Shown here one piece after another: positions 13,646-27,500 of a stretch of DNA of 64,000 nt (position 1 is the stretch's first letter; every line of letters starts with the position of its first letter). A program made the position numbers and the translations under genes. The stretch is from the NCBI GenBank assembly GCA_036583965.1, contig JAZBQD010000015.1:73267830-73331829 (forward strand). The letters run 5' to 3'. Origin of the DNA: Prunella strophiata (Eukaryota > Chordata > Aves > Passeriformes > Prunellidae). The notes beneath the pieces are model-generated. The model saw only the letters and a list, made by a program, of their open reading frames with translations, did no database searches and was not told where the DNA came from.

Positions 13646-16600
13646 ATTAATTTTATTTATCCCTTGTTGCTCTTTGTTGAACTCTCCTAGGTTTTTCTAC
13701 CTTCTATTTGAGAAGGTGGAATTAGATTCTGTTGAAAAAGTAAGCATATTGCAAGTTTACACAGTTGTGAAATGTTTTGAGTGCCAATCTCTCTTACTGT
13801 GCAATTAATTCTGATCATTTAATCTGTTTCTTTAATGTCCTTCTCTCCCTATATGGGTGCTTTTGTTTTTGTCCTTATTGATCATATCCTTGAAAATATG
13901 GTTACCTAGAATACTTAGTTGGCTTGTAAATCATGCTGATGCCACTACCACATCAGAGCCAATGTAGTTTAGGAATTAGATGCAGAGTTAAACAACATCG
14001 CCTTGTGAGGGAAGTTTAGTATTGATAGGACAGTTGTCATGAAAGTAGTGAAGGTGTTCATGACCTTGAATTGCCTGATAATGGGCAATGAGCCTCAGGT
14101 CTAGGACCATCTTGAATTTTTTTTTTTTAAATCTTTAAATGTAAGATGGTTTATTTCTTGTCTCTACAAATCCGTCTCTCTCATTAACTTCAGTTCTAAA
14201 TTATTGACCTTGAGAAACTTTTTAGAGTCAAGTATGAGATTTCATTTGCAGAGGGGTAGTGTGGGTTCTCATCCCTTTTGCATAATAGCTCTAACATAGA
14301 TTGTTTGCCTTGTTTAGCGTGCCTTTTATGGGGTGCAAGATACTGCATCTGTTGGTGGAGTCTGATTAACAAGATGATGATGGTGTTAGTGATTGTAGAA
14401 ATATGAGGTGTTGTTTCATTCTAAAATAAGCTTATTCATCCATTGTAACGACAAAAAGAAAATACAAAATCTTACATGCAAAGAAAGCTGTTGTTTTTTA
14501 ATTTGGTGTTGACCAATGCTGTCATAATTTTCTCTTTGTATTTGAGTGAGCCCCTGTGCCTGGTGACACGTGCATGTGACATGTGTGATTAATATTGACA
14601 TTCAAATAGTCTTGGAAGTGGATATGTTGTATTTTAGCTCAGCAAAATACACAGTGTTGAAATTGTTGTGGATGGCCTGAGCTGAGCTTCCAGAAAGATG
14701 TACTGTGAAATCTGTATGCACTCATGGTAGCAGGTCATTTGATTGCTGAGACTGAATGGAGCTTTTGTGAGTACTGGCATTTATGCATGTAAATATATGT
14801 AAATATGTGGACCTATTTGAGGAAGTTATTATGCATGGAAGGAAAGTAGTAGTTTGGTCCAGTCCATTTCAACCTGGAAGATTTTTCCATTCTATTTAAT
14901 TTTTCTCTCATTGAGGTAACTCCTTGCAAGGAGTTTGAATGCCAAACCTTTTTGGTGAAACACGTGAAACCAGTATCTGTGAATGGTTAGGAATATGCTT
15001 CATGTGTGTGGGATGGTGCAGAGGAGAGCAGCACACAGAGCCTTGGAGCTGTGCTGGCTGTTCTGTGGTGGCTAGAGCCACGTCTAGAGAGCTTACAGTT
15101 TGTTTTGTTGGAAGAACCAAGAGCTGATGTTGCACACAAATTCCACTTGTAGATAATGCTTTATACTGCAGAGATGTGAAAATAGAATTCTTTTCAAGGG
15201 ATAATGAGACTATCCTATAATCATATTGGAGCTTATGCTATGTGTATTATTCATCTTAGCCAAATAAAGCTTTCTCTGCAACAGTTAAATTAACTGGTTA
15301 TTATTTGAGGAACTTGGTATTTACAACAATAAATAATATAGATTATCACTATTTCATAATTTTATAATTCTTGTAGTAGTTTATGATAGTGTAATTGTTC
15401 TGATATCAGTAAATATATTTTAAGATAATTTGTCCTCTAAATGCCCTTAAAATACAAGTTAGTAAGAGAGAAGCAAAGGCACCTATAATCTTCTAGACTT
15501 CTCCCATTACTATGGCCTCTAGACAGTGCAGCCTATGTTCAGTTTAGTCCTTCAAAGTTATTTGTGCAGCCTAATGATGACTTACAATACCAACGAATTG
15601 AGTTTTAATAATCTTTATACTATTGTTTTGCATAGAAGAGAAGCCAAGAAATCTCTTAAAAGTTCTCATCCAAATCCAAGTTTTTTTATCCATACCACCT
15701 GCATTTGGTGATAAAATGACATTGCTTAATTAGCTGCAGATACTTAAAATTCAAAGCTAAATTTTCAGTCTCTTTTTTTAGTCAAATAATGTCACTAGCT
15801 GTAGAACATACTGTATCTTTAACTGTACAATACAAAGCCAGTAAGTACCTTGTAAACTAGTAGTAATGTGGATTTAAACTGGGAGGGGGAGTGGTCTTTT
15901 TCACAGTAAACAAAGTGTACAGGTTATATGGAATTCCAGGATTGTAATGTTGTAAAATAATTTGGAATGCATGTGTGAAACCTACTACATTGTTTCAGGG
16001 TTTTATCCTGAATATAGGATAATATGACTTATGTTTTATGAGGAAGATGCAAATAACTAGCTGTTTCTATTTTTAAATACTTGTTCACAAAGAACTTAAA
16101 AAAACTCCATTATTATCCTTAATCATACTGTGGTCCTCATAAAATAAGCTCAATACCAAAGCTAGTGTTCTGTTTGCAGAAGAGTATTTTTGAATTAAGA
16201 TTGAGTGTGAATGCCCATAACTACAGAAGGGGAAATGTCATCTCTTTGCTTCTGTGCCTGTTAGGAAAGCTACTGGTTCTGTAAATGAGAGTTGTCAAGA
16301 CGTAGTTTAGATTAGCACCTACCAGGCTTGTGGCTTAATTTGCCCGAGGCTGCTTTTCTTAGGGAGTATTTGGTGCTGATACCAGTTGGATTTTTATGTT
16401 CCTCCTAGTAATAAATCCTAGAAAAGCTTCTGTATACCTGTGCTGAAAAGTGAATCTACCCAAAGAGGAGATTTTAACTTTGATTAAAAAGCACTTGAGT
16501 CCTCAATTTAAGAGATAGGGTGTCATTAATTAGCACAGTTACAAAGGAGTCTGTTGTATTTATTAATTCGTTGTGGGTGTTTTTCTTAAATATTTACTTC

Positions 16601-18032
16601 AAGCTTGTAATTGTATCTGTAGCTGAGTTGGATTTAGCAAGAGTAAACACAGTATTATTTTATTTCAAATCCCCTTTGCTGAAGTTGTTATAAGAAGGGG
16701 TTTAACTAATTAGATATTCCAAATAACTCAAAATAGTGGAGGAAATGTCCAGTTAGAATCAATTCTGGTTAAGTGCCTTCAAAGTGAGTTGTTCCCAGAG
16801 CTTCCAGAGTGAAAGTGCTTTTTTAAGCAGCACAGCAATTGTTCATGCAAGTCATACATAAAGGTTAGTTTCTTTGGAGGAGCCACACACCACCCTGAGC
16901 CCCCAGTTTCCAATACTGAGGGAGGGTGGTGGGTGTGTGTATGTGTGATTTTATTTTTTAAATTATTCAGAAGCAAGTATGTAGCCTCTCAGAGTAAAGA
17001 CTTGGTATATGTGGAGTTCAACATAAACAGTTATTTTGGATGTTATTTCAGTATCAGAACTACTGATAAAATCTTTATTCTCACAGCACACTGGCATCTT
17101 CTCAATCGGGCTTTAGCTGTTATTTGAACTTCTTAGCTGCCCCTAACTGCACTTCGTGAAAATTTAAGCAGCTTTGTTTAAATTAAATATTAAATTTTAA
17201 ATACCAAATGAAGTTAGTCATTAGTTGACATGCTTGAGTGTTCTCCAGAGGCAATAGACAGTGTTGTAGTAATGTATTTGCTAGTTCTAAATGGTGAAAA
17301 CTAGTCAAGTAACTAAAAGGCTGTTATTGATCAAGTGCAATGTATATAGACCAATTTGAATGCTCTTTAATTAGAATAATGCCTATGCTGCTTATAAAGC
17401 ACAGTCTGTTACTGGGGAGTGTCCTGAACATGGGTCTGCCATGTGTGTGACAGACACTTCTCTGTGGCTTGGAGGAAAGACCATCACTTTTGAATTGCGC
17501 AGGCAAGGGGGAATGGGAACATAGCAGAGGTCTCAGAACAAGTCCAGAGACTGGATGGTTTAGTGAAGTGGGCTAAATGCTCAGTTTTTAAATGTTGTCA
17601 ACTTTAAAATTGGGATCTGAAGGAGCAAATACGTATTGAAAATGTCGCTCTCCAAAGGGGAGAGGAGCAAAGCCCACTAGCATGAAGATGCAGAACTGGG
17701 GAGTTGGATGTGTCCTCCTGCTTAGTTATGTAACAGAATTTTAACTTGAATATTCCATGGGCATACCAAAAGCTTGTGAAAGTTATGATTAGAGAAGACT
17801 GTATCTTTATTTTTACTAACAAGTAAAGGCCTGAACATTCTCTGAATCAAGAAGTAGGGTTATTTTTATGATCTGTTACTAGGTGTTCCATGTTACTGGG
17901 TGAGACCCCTGAATTTGCTGTATGGATTTTAATTTTGCTTTAATCATATGAAATAAAGCCAGGCTCTATTATTTAATCATGTTTATATTAGTTTACATCT
18001 TCTGACACAAGTTCATGGTAGCATTGTCACAT

Positions 18033-18078
18033 AAAAAAAAAAACAAACAAACAAACAAAATGAACAAACAAAAACAAA
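18033..18078. repeat. A-run followed by (AAAC)n
   Basis: Twelve A, then aaac units with minor interruptions. Confidence 0.9.
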
Positions 18079-19480
18079 GCTGTGTTGTGTGTCTTGGAGT
18101 TACTAACTTACCTTTTTTCATGTTCCCAGATGTGAAAAAATTAGGACATCCTTAGTATTTGTCCTTGATCTTACTGCCTGGGATATTAACAGTGGATGTA
18201 ACAGTTGATTGCATTAATTGCACAGTGGCTTAGTGCAGTCTGTCTGGCAATAGCACTGCTGTAGCCAACACACAAATAACACTGCTGAGAGGATAAGATC
18301 TCATTTAATGGAAGTGACTTAATCCCCCAAGTTTGCCCTAGGGTTTGGATTTGTAGCAAAAATGTTGGTTTCTTAGAGCTGTTGTAGTTGGAACAAGAAC
18401 TGGTCTTACTGAAAACTCAAACCTAAAAATAAAAAGTGTTTTGTAATGAAGTTTTTAGAGCACTTGGTAACTTCAGTGTTTAAAATGTTACAAATAGTTT
18501 GTTACTTTTAAGATAATTTTGTCTTTATGTACAACAATAAAATTATTGTCCTAAACATGAAGATCCAAACCAGAAATTACTTAGAAGCACATGAGAAAAA
18601 TTGCATCCTAGTCCAAAAAAGAAATTTACTTTCTAATTATTTCCTCTTGCTTAGCTAAAATATGTGTTCTACTAAGAAGCATGTATATATACTTAACATG
18701 AATAAAAGCAAACTGTTCATAACTAAGAACTTTAGTAAACTGAGTATAAATAAATGTGAGTTTCAATTGCTTTTCCAAATATTCATTTTTAAGACAGACT
18801 GCATGACGAAATGAAAATTACTTAAACATCCACCTAGATGTTTTGGATTGCTGAGTTAATTAATCTTCAGTGATTCCATATGTAATGGGAAAAACATTAA
18901 ACCTCAGCAACTGGTATTTAACCACTGTGTGATTTGACTGACAAGTAGTTAGCAGGTAGTGTTCAGTGTTGTTAGAGAGTTTGTTGTTCTTCTGGGGAAC
19001 TTGAAAGTTGAGGCAAAAGCCAGGATACACTTAGAAGATACTGCAGGAGATACTTTTCTCTTTAAACATTAAGAACTTTTGAAAGTAATTGAGGGTTATT
19101 TACTGCATCAGGAATACCTGCTTGTGATGTTCTATGGTAAATGACTTAGTGTTGTATTGCACTAAGTTAAATTAAAATTAAAAATTCTATTTAGGAATCA
19201 AAATACTTACTGAAAAGAAGTAATTCCTTTAAAGCACAGAATGAGGCTTTCTTTACATCACTGAATATTCTGCAGATTTTTAATGTCTTACCTGTATTTT
19301 TCATTGACAGACTTAAATATTCACAATACTGACATTCTGCTGGGTAAAGTTTTAAAACATGTTTGCAAGTGCTTGAATCTAACAGCTCTGAAATAAAGAA
19401 CAAGTGTGCAGAAGTTTTGTAAAATCTATTCCATACTTTAGAAGAGATATGAGTACAATGTGTGATTCTGAAGTGACTTT

Positions 19481-19525
19481 GTTTTTTTTTTTTGTTTTTT
19501 TTTTTTTTTTTTTTGTTTTTTTTTT
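19481..19525. repeat. T-rich tract
   Basis: Near-pure T with three interrupting G. Confidence 0.95.
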
Positions 19526-19977
19526 AATCTAGATTCACAAACATTGAATTGAGATCAGTGCAGCCACAATATTGAAGTAACATGTAACTGAAAGCGAGGG
19601 TGATGATTACTATTTAAGGAAGAATTCTAGTATGTAAATGTCAATTTGAACAGCTCCAGATGACATGGGGGGAAAAGAGCCAAACTTATGTGTGAGAGCT
19701 TTTGGTCAATCTTGAGCAAAGAGTAAGAAACATATTAGAACGATTTTTGTTAGGAATTAGTACATTATATTTTATAGGCAAAATGAGGGCATTTCAGTGA
19801 CTACTTAAAAAAAACCCCAACTTTTCTCAAAGTGAACCATTTGGACTTCATTGACAGGCATTCCTCACTCTGGTACGTTGACTTGTCAAACATTGGCAGC
19901 TTTTTGGGTAGGATAAGGAAATAAGTACAAATCTGTAGCAGTCTTTGGTGGTTCACAGCCAGACAAAAACAACAATC

Positions 19978-19978
<1 letters not shown>

Positions 19979-20014
<36 letters not shown>
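19979..20014. repeat. A36 tract
   Basis: Uninterrupted run of 36 A after aatcc; no recognisable retroposed body upstream. Confidence 0.95.
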
Positions 20015-20019
<5 letters not shown>

Positions 20020-20453
20020 GTGTTACTGCAGTTCATTAATAATATCTTTAATATCTTTGAATTGCTCAGTCCTGGCCTGTGATCACAGTATTAGCTATGA
20101 AATGAAAGTACTGGGAATGTCAGAGTTGCTAGGCTGCTCAAGTTGAGCTGAGTCAGGCCCCTGCTATTTTATGGGCTATAGAAAGTAGGTGATGCGGTGC
20201 TTCAAAGAGAATAGTTACTGGTGCTTACAGGGATATTTTGGTAGCTCTTCTTTCTCTGTAGTAACTCTGTGGTCAGATAAAATGAAATGTTGAAGCAGTA
20301 GGTCCCCAATGATACACGATTTCCAAGCATGCTAGCTCTTTCCCATCCAGTATCACCTGGGGAAAGTACACATCTATGTCCAGATGTTCCTTGCCAAGGT
20401 GCTGTTCTTTGTCTTGTGCTAGTGAAATAAGAGCATGGGATCCATGCTTGGTA

Positions 20454-20515
20454 GTGTTTTTGTGGGTTTTTTTGTTTGTTTTTTTTTTTGTTTGTTTTTT
20501 TTTTTTTTTTTTTTT
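20454..20515. repeat. T/G-rich tract
   Basis: T runs broken by single G, with ttttgtttg-like units; about 60 bp. It gives a false Lys/Asn-rich frame on the - strand. Confidence 0.95.
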
Positions 20516-23500
20516 CCTGCTTTAAAGTCCAGTAATTTCTAGGAAACATAGAAGCTGCTCAGTTATTCAGAAAGTTATAGCTCGGATCTTGTGGAACTAG
20601 CAAGGACATGGGTAAGGGAAAAATGGCAGAGAAAGAGGGTTAAATTTTGCAAGAGAAATTTGGATATAAAAACAAATGCATTCCTTGCTGCTCAGGGGTA
20701 TAAGGTATACTGCCTTATATTGACTGGATTTTCAATTTGTAGCTTTAATGTGCAGTTTTGTGGCAGTGTGAATGTGAAAATATTGATGAGGTTGTGTCAG
20801 TTCAAATCACCTGTCTTACTTCCTTAGGATTTAAAATCTAATTCTGAGATTGTAGTAGTACACAGAGTACAGATTGTGGAGAGTAATATACACAGGTGAC
20901 CTGCTGGTTGCTTAGACACTTGAGGAAGAGCTTCATGTTAATCTTACTGTTAAGAGATTGTCTCTGTGTGCAGGCATGACCAATGCTGTGGAGAAGAGAG
21001 GTGTTTTGACTGGAGCAGTGGAGAGACAGCTGCACATTCTCAGAAGTTTAAGAAGAAATGGAACCTTGCAGGCTTTTAAGTGTTTCTGATAATTTGATTA
21101 AAATTTTAACTGACTTAAACTAATGATGAGTTCTTGTTGTTTAATAAACTGTCCCTTGTCTCTTTGGTTCAGTAAAAAATAAAGGAGGGAAATTTAAACA
21201 CAAATAATTGTCGGTTTGGCACACAGAGTAATGAAGTTGTAGATCTGATAAGAGGATGTTAGAAGTGATTTTTTTTAAAACAATTTGTTCAATCAAAAAG
21301 CAAAGGCCATAATTTAGCTTGGTGGGTGCAACTTAATTTAAGTCCCATGCTTTCTTCTCACCTTATACAGAAATTGATAATGCTTGGAACTAAATACATG
21401 AGGTTACTTCATAGAGAGGGAATGAATTTTGCTAAGGATGCTTTATGGAATGATTTTGAATACTAGTAACACAGAGTGTTTAGTCTCTTGACTGGAACAT
21501 TAACTCATTCAAGCTGAACATGGTAGTGGTTTTGGGAATTGTTACCAAGTACCCAGTGGAGCCACAGAAGCAACAGCAGGGCTTGTAAGGTGAGGATACA
21601 AATGATCCCAGTTGTCATTGGAGATACAAATATAATTTGACTGTCAGTATATAGGTGTTAAGATAAGTGGAAAGGAAGTAGCTAGTTTTTTAGAACCAGG
21701 AAAAAAAAATAAGAGATTGTTGGTAAGGAACTAGATTTTTATTTGTAGCCAAATAGGTAGCATTTTGGTTTAAAAATTATGGGTTCTGCATCCTTTGTCG
21801 TGAGACAGTCTTCTGCCCACCTCTGAATTCTGTTGCTTTTGATTGTGTCAGCAGAAGATTGAAGATTGTTGCTGGGAGCTGCTAGAGCTCTCTCTAGTAT
21901 TAAACTGGCTCATAGTTCAAATCTGCTTTTGAAATAATACAAGTTGCTGGTATTGGTGGTAATCTGCACTCAAGAGCAGTCAGTAGTATTATCAAAGCAC
22001 TTATGAATGCTTTCCAAGGGAATTTGGTATGACTGGGAGAGTTCTTATCTTGTGGAGTGTTGTTAAGCATGTGCAGATTGCATTATGGCCCAAGCTACTG
22101 GGAGTAGTGATGGTACACCCAGGTTCTGTCTGATTGAAACCTACTGGAGCTGAAGATGTTGAGTGCTGTAGTTATAGCTAGTGGCTTCAAAGGAAGGGAG
22201 GAGAAATGTGTGGACTGTGTTGGGAAAAACACGGTCAGCTCATTGCTTTACTACGTTACGTAGTCAAATGCTTGTAGAATCAAATGGTATTAGGTAGCTA
22301 GTTTTGATTAATGATATTCAGTATACACTAACCTTGATTTTCTTTCTTCACCTACATCTTCCCATTGTAGTAGTCTGGTCATGAAACACAAGTATATGCC
22401 AGAGTAACCCTCTAGAAGGGCTTGGCAGGGGATGAAGTGACCCCTATAAAATTAAGATTTGGGTGGGAGTAGTATGGTGCTTACACAACACAGTGGCTAT
22501 TTTGTATCCAGCAGAATTTTATTTGTTCTTGTTTATAAAATTTCTCAGCAACCACAGACTTAGGGGGTACTGTGGCACTTTGAAACTCATTGAGATCTCA
22601 ACAGAGGTGAGGCTGATGCTGTACTAATTAGCATGGTTTGTTTCCATGCGTGTGGTGTCTTCACACAAGGTACTTGGTCTGAGACCACAGGGTTCACAGC
22701 AAAGCTGGGTTTTGAATGGAATCTGCTGTGGTCTGTAAGCTGTCATCACACAGGCATTTCATAATTTAAAAAGGCTGATATTTCTGGATCTAAGCTGACC
22801 CTTGAAATAACTGAGCACCATCTCGGTGATGATGTGTTTATTTCATCCATTCTTCACCAGAACTTGATGGTGCTGGTTCTCTTACCTGTGACACAGTTGA
22901 CCTGCAACCCCCAGCAACTCATATACAGTGATGTAAATTATTGCTATTTAGAAACTGCTGGTTGGCACAAAAAGTGTTCAGTGCAACGATGAGTAAGGCA
23001 GCTGTCTTCCTTTGTCTTTAAGATTGTTTGCTGTTCTCAAAACCTGTGAATGTCTTCTAGAAGGGTATTGAAGAGAACTCTGACCAAGTGACAAGCTGGG
23101 AAGCATTTGTAGGTAGAAATTGCATGTAGTTTGGAAGACAAAAACCAGAAAATGCTCAGTGACTTAGTCTGTGGAAGGGAATTAAAATTTTAGTCTTATA
23201 TCTTAAAATGACTGTGATTTGTAATGTAAAGATACAGTGCAAATCGAAAGTGACTTGGAAAAAATACTAAATTTAAGTGGCTGACTAGAGTTGAGGCATA
23301 TGGCTTGTCGTGGAAGTGTTGTCTCATTGAACTTTGGGTTTTGTGTTTGGAGACAGTACATAGAGATACATCAGGTCTGAGTTACTGGCAAACAGCATGT
23401 TAGAACTGAGTGAAACGTTTTCTACAATCCAAAGAGAAGGCAATATTCAGCAGCAGCAGGTTTACTGAATTTTGTTAGACAACGGAAATGTAACTTTGGT

Positions 23501-24484
23501 GTTGGGGGCAGGGGGGAAGCTATGCATTTCTTAGCTGCAATGGAGTCCTCAATCTGAGATCCTTATGTCAGCAGTAGGCACAGTCCAGACACAGCTGTTG
23601 GTGTTCTGGCTGGAGATAGCATCTCCTGCCTCCTAATGCATGGTATCCTTAAACCTGGAAACCAACCAAGCACTTTACCAGCTAAAGGGGAGTATTTGGA
23701 GTAAAAAATGTGTCTGGGCTGTTACCAGTTTAGAAACTACTGCAGTACCAGTGTGTGGGGAGTAGTTTTCAGTGGTTCAGTGGCAATTAGTAAGTCATTT
23801 CTTCTAATCTTGCAGTTAGAATTGTAACAGAGCAGAAAAACTGCAAGCAAATGGGTAAAATGGTTTAAAGTTTTAGCATATATTCTTGTAAAAGGGTGGC
23901 AGTTCCTTGGAAGAGGAAGAAGGGTTTAATCTCTTAGTTTTAAAGGTGTATAGGAGGCTGGTGTATTGTCTTCTTGTTGTAGATGGTTTTCCTAATTGGA
24001 GGTGCTTTACATTTACTAGCAGCCTTCTTGTTCAAGTGAAACTAAGGATTTGGCAGTGTGATTGAGAACTTCTTATACTTCAGGACTTTGAGAAGCCTTT
24101 CCCTCTTAAATGACTTGATTACAGACAACTGTAAGAAGTAGCCATGTGTCAGTTCTTCATTGTTAGGATAAGGTAACTTTATATCACCCTTTTAGCTATT
24201 TGGAGCATACAACAGAGTGATTTACTTGCTTTACTTGCTGAGTGCCCTTAGAACAGACTGCTCAAGGAACACTTCCTTAAATGAGTTGCCTCAGTTTGTC
24301 ATATCAATGCATTACTGTTCATATTGCTGTTCTTGTAGGGGAACTTGAAGGGTTAGGGTTTTAGCTGAAGATGTTTGTAGGAGTGCTTCCTCCTTATGCC
24401 CGGTTGTTTGGATTTGTTTTAAACTTTCTGTTCTTGGTGTTACCATTGAATGACAAATTAGGTGGTTTTGGGATGGGTTTCTTC

Positions 24485-24510
24485 TTTTTTTTTTTTTTTT
24501 TTTTTTTTTT
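24485..24510. repeat. T26 tract
   Basis: Uninterrupted homopolymer. Confidence 0.95.
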
Positions 24511-27500
24511 ATTGTACAGGGCAGGAGGCAGGACACTGGAATTCTTACAAAGAAAGATTTTGTTTAAATAGATACACTTGCAAGGACAAAATGAGAGTTG
24601 TTGAATTGTCGTATAGGGTTGTCTCATTCTTTGTAGAATGATGAAACAGCAGCAGAAATAAGCACAAGATAAGTTTTATATTTCTCATAAATGAAACCCC
24701 AAACAAACAACTATTGTCACTTGAATTTCTGGCTTTACATTGTGTTCCTAGAATACGCAACTGAAATGGAGATTTGTGAATTAAATTAAGACCAGAACTA
24801 TAATTTATTGTAATGGAAGGGAAATCTGAATATGTTATACAAAGAGTATTTTTAGAATTGGTTGATTCTAAAAACCTGACAGCTTTTTCCACACTAAGAT
24901 TATTTTAGTCTGAAGAAGAAAGTAGTGCTTTATTAGTAGAACAAGCCTGGTATGCAACTCATATTATTGCACTTAAAAGTATTTTTTACTGTTGCACCAA
25001 GATTTGTCCTTTTCTCTGGTGGGGAGGTCTTCTCACAGACTTATTATAAGGTGTGTAAGGAATTTTACTTTTGATGTAAATAAGATATTCTGCAATGTTT
25101 CTACTCAGCCCTTCTGAAATAAGAAATTGTACAGGTAAAGCAGAAGAATATAAGTCTGAGGTCAAGTATTATCTTGCACAGTAACTTGTAAATACAGGCA
25201 AACTAGGGAAATATGGTAGTGCCTGTCAAATACTGAAAATACTAGTTTGTGAGCCTAAGGCTAACTTCAGATACGTGGCAGAAACAAACTACAATCAGAA
25301 ATACCCCAAATGATCACCACTTTACAACCTAGCTCCCTCTGGCATCACACAAGATATTGCTGAGCAGCAAGAGTTCTGTCAAGGCCTGGCTCAACACTTG
25401 CCATCTGCTCTCACCCCAACACCTTCAGTCTCTATGTACCCCCTTCATGCTTGACCTCTTCTGCCTCTCCCCAGGTACTTCACCTGCCCTGCCCCACACA
25501 TCCACTGCTTCCATTGCACTTGCTTCTCTTGCCTGGATGGAGCCTGGATGGATCCTGCAGCCCTTGCCCTGGCTGCTGCTTATTGCCTTCCTGGTGCTGC
25601 ACTGGTCACAGGGGGAACCATCATCCAGTGCCGCATTCTTCTCCCATCACTTACTCCTTCCTCTTCCTCTTGGCTCTCTTTCCATCTTGAGGGGGACAGC
25701 TTCTGCTGTGCCTCGCCTCTCAGTGTGACACGGCATTCAGCACTGGGGATACTGTGGAGGTAAAAGGACTGTAAGGATCTGCTAATGGCAAGCTGGTGTG
25801 AGGGCTCTGAGGTGCTCCAGGGGGACTGCATAGGGTATGGCCTTGTGATGTGCAGCCTTGGTGTAATTCTGGAAGGAAATAGGGAAAGCATGTGGCCCTA
25901 GATTTTATGCCTTTTCTGCTCTTTCCATAGGTCTTGAAAGATTCTTCTTTACGCTTTGTTGTATGAAATTTCTTACAACATGTTGAAAACCTATTCTGAA
26001 ATCTTTCCAATACTTCCTGGTATTAATTGTGGTGTCTTTAAGTTGTATGCTGCTCAGCTCTTGGGTGGGCTGCATTTAGATAGTGTTTCTGTGATCAGTT
26101 TCCTTAGCCTCTGGTCATCTACTCTTATCTTTCATAGCACTTTTTTCATGCTTGCAGGAATAAAAATAATCTTTGCAATTTTTCATTGCTACTTGAGGAA
26201 TAAATGGCTTAAATAAAAATTATTAAGGTTTCTGCTGACTAGTAATTATTATATCTTTGTACCAGCAATACATTGTTCCAAAAATTAAGTTATAACTATC
26301 ATAAGTTGAATACTTGCAGTCATTTGCCAGGGAGAGCTGTGAGTGAATTTTAAGCATTGTTTTTGGATTATTGTTAAACATCCTAGCTGAAGTCACCTGC
26401 AGGGAAAAGCATTCCAAAAGGCCTTTTGTGACACTGGCAGGAAAGCTGTTGGAGGATTTGGTTAGCATAGGAGATGAGTGTAGCCTCAACTAAACCAGCT
26501 CTCCTAATTTAGGGTGGCAAGAAGTCTTAAAGCTGATTTGGCACTCAGCAGAAAGAGCCTGCTGAGAAAGAGGATAAAAAGGATCTTCACCTTAGGCTGT
26601 AATTCAGTTTGCAATTCAGAAACAGTGCCAGATTGAGCTTCCTGGCCACTCATGCTGGTTCCTATGCATGCTGGATTTGAACAAAACTGAGTCAGTATAA
26701 GATCCTTCCCCCCACACCCCCATCTTTTCAGCAGATTACTCTTTGGCTGGATCAGTTCCTCTGCTGCTTTTCATCATGCAGCTGCACAAATACTTCTGTT
26801 GGCACAACAGTGGGAGCAGTGTAGGGGCAGGAATGAGCTGCTGGGAACATGGGCCCTTTGGATCAGCTTAGGGATCCATCAGCCACAGTCTGCATCTTCA
26901 CTGTTTAAGCAGAGGAAAAGTCTCATGGTAGCCAAGTCTCATAAGTAGCCAAGGATTTTACCTTGCACAAGCTTCTAAGATATCTATGTATTTCAGTTGA
27001 ATCTCATTTTCGGTGGAGATGGCTGGACATCTGAAAATGCCATACTGTGTTGATGACTTTACTGTGACTTGATAATAGTTGAGATGCCCTCTGTAAGCAT
27101 TGCTGCAGCCTTGAATAAAACCATCTGTGGCATGCAGAAGGTATTTCTGATACAGTCTTGACTGACTGCTGCAAAATGTCCACAGATGCTCTTAGTTCCT
27201 CTGTAGATGGAAGAGCTGAAGATATAACGTTGTCTTCGTTTGGGTGCTTTCATTCTGCCTATGTAGTGAAAGCAGAGTTGTTTAATTGTGTGGAAAGCTT
27301 AGCTTATCTGAGCACTCCACTCGAGGGGAGTGGAGACTGTGGGACATGGAGCACTGTTGAGTGGGGCAGATTTCTTCTTGCTGTAAAAGTCATTGTAAGC
27401 CTTGTTAGGGTAAAATCCTTCAGAATAAGTTCAGCTAAACACACAATTCATTACTCTTATCAAATGATGCATTTAGATAAGATTCCTTGATAATTGATGT

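Noticed and set aside
25357..25728. 123-codon + strand frame, Pro/Leu/Ser-rich
   Set aside because: Explained by the local pyrimidine-rich composition; overlapping frames are open on both strands, and there is no recognisable domain.
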